Origin: Tomocerus qinae
Lineage: Eukaryota; Arthropoda; Collembola; Entomobryomorpha; Tomoceridae
Direction: 5' to 3'
DNA length: 64,000 nucleotides
Assembly (NCBI GenBank): GCA_020055645.1
Contig: CM034546.1
Span: forward strand, 82,832,001 to 82,896,000
Part shown: positions 62,758-64,000 of the stretch, in pieces
How the letters are laid out: every line of letters starts with the position of its first letter
Numbering within the stretch: position 1 is the first letter of the stretch
The notes under the pieces: model-generated
The model's database searches: none
What the model saw: only the letters and a program-made list of their open reading frames with translations
Told to the model about the DNA's origin: nothing
Translations under genes and position numbers: made by a program

Positions 62758-63378
62758 CTGTAGACAATACAATCAGCGGTAAATAATTCATCTTAAAAAC
62801 CTTATTTTCAACCTACAGATTTAAAACTAGTATGTTTTTCTATCCCCAGCGAACTATATGTCATAGTAGTTAATAGACTGACCTAGCGATATTTAAAATC
62901 CCGCTAAACAAGGTGACTTTGTTTTCGAAAATAAACGCTAGATCTAAGTTAGCAATGTTGGGTTCCTTTATACTATTTTCGTCGCAACGCCACTATAACG
63001 GGAAAGTCGAGAACAAGTTGGAGGCAGAATTTGTCTCCCGGAGTAAAAATTTTGGGCCACGGTCTTTTAAACTCATTCAACTGATTTATAACGTAAAGCG
63101 CAAAGTTCGAATGAGTATAAATATTTTAACTAATCTCATAGTCATTTGTAGAGAATAAACCCTGTCCACCACGACCGCTGATCGGTAGGGTTATACTTTG
63201 TGTGCTTAAAATCATCTTCTCTTAGAATTTCAAATAACATCCAATGAAGTAATAAAGTTTTCTTTCCGATTTGATTATGTTCTTTCATGGTCCCCGAAGC
63301 GAAAGTAAAAAGTGAAACAAGTAAAGTAAAGCAAAGATTACGAAATGATTCGCTTTGTTGTTGGCTTGTCATTATCGA

Positions 63379-63985
63379 GTACCGATCGGATCCCAGCTAG
63401 CTTAGCCACAGTGTCTTATATGCTTTTGATCGAGGCCCAATTAACGAATATGGTGAAATCTATTAAAAACTGTGGAAGGGGATGTGAAAATGTGTTAGAA
63501 AAAAGATACCCAATACTCCCTTTGCTGTTGAGCCTTATATCTTAAAAAATCAGCTTGTTCCCACCAAGATTTCTTATCAGAGTGATGCACCGACATGTGG
63601 AGTGCATGCTAAAAATTAAAAAGTCTGCAAAAACTATACCAACTTTCGAGTTATATGCGTTCAAAAAGGGTCCCAAAATGACAAAAAATTGTCTTTGAAG
63701 TAAAATAGTTCAGAAAGTAAAGGGAATATTTTGATGAAACTTCGCAGATAAGTTTCAGCAAATGTGAGAAAAGTTTCTTTTAAGTTTCAAACAATTCCTA
63801 CCACAGGGGGCGGAGATAGCCCCAAAGGGGGTAGCTCGCCCCCCATTCTTTGTATTGGCTCAAAATCGTTTGCTAACACATTTTCACATCCCCTTCCACA
63901 GTTTTTAATAGATTTCACCATATTCGTTAATTGGGCCTCGATCAAAAGCATATAAGACACTGTTAGCTAGCTCAGGACGATCGGG
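63379..63985. mobile_element. Inverted-repeat element containing an Ulp1 fragment
   Basis: Arms 63379-63505 and 63864-63985 are over 90 percent identical inverted copies (CAGTGTCTTATATGCTTTTG, GGAAGGGGATGTGAAAATGT). The left arm runs into a coding fragment (63521-63619). Target duplication not seen; the element is close to the window edge. Confidence 0.8.
63521..63619 (+). pseudogene. Ulp1-like (C48) protease fragment
   Basis: Reads FAVEPYILKNQLVPTKISYQ then SDAPTCGVHAKN and a stop. Gln lies six residues before the CGV cysteine as in C48 peptidases and in the modules at 16612-18545. Only the active-site Cys region is left. Confidence 0.55.
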
Positions 63986-64000
63986 GTACACTTAATCTGA

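Overview
The window is AT-rich animal nuclear DNA. It holds one recognisable host gene, the 3' three quarters of a mitochondrial-type aconitase (ACO2-like). That gene lies on the minus strand as ten exons scattered over 27 kb (62757 down to 35493) with canonical GT-AG introns. The aconitase reads like that of an arthropod or another protostome. The mobile-element mix (mariner, hAT, PIF/Harbinger, MULE/FoldBack-type, Penelope-like and non-LTR elements) is also animal. I cannot name the species.

Layout. Positions 1-25680 look like one very large inverted-repeat structure. A left arm (1 to about 4025) runs from a 20-22 bp TTTTATTTAATT-core minisatellite, through a 167-bp satellite, to a TTTCCAA minisatellite. 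The same three repeat types recur in mirror order and opposite strand on the right (20885-25682). Between the arms is a plus-strand multi-exon gene remnant (9061-18545). It has a DDE-type transposase (D, D and E motifs visible), a linker, and two tandem Ulp1-like (C48) cysteine protease modules. It contains frame jumps and an in-frame stop. A Penelope-like reverse transcriptase (minus, 12279-13395) and several foldback elements interrupt it. Long repeat-filled inverted termini around a MULE-like transposase recall FoldBack/NOF elements of Drosophila.

Positions 25680-35480 are foldback elements, a PIF/Harbinger transposase remnant (29600-29815), and 3' ends of non-LTR retrotransposons, one nested inside another on the opposite strand. 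Positions 35493-42792 carry nine aconitase exons. Their introns contain a hAT-type element with a perfect 8-bp target duplication (36483-37079) and a small MULE-type element with a perfect 9-bp duplication, a 21-bp minisatellite and a transposase fragment (37132-38555).

The 19.8-kb intron from 42793 to 62588 is packed with insertions. They are a 2.1-kb long-TIR element, a mariner-type MITE, hAT-like MITEs, and a non-LTR retrotransposon remnant (48470-55560) split by a 4.8-kb foldback element with a perfect 9-bp duplication. That foldback element was itself invaded by a hAT-like element. A tandem pair of about 0.9-2.3 kb repeats follows, in which single sequence units have grown into minisatellites in one copy only. 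The last aconitase exon in view (62589-62757) begins at a splice acceptor, so the first part of the gene lies beyond the right edge.
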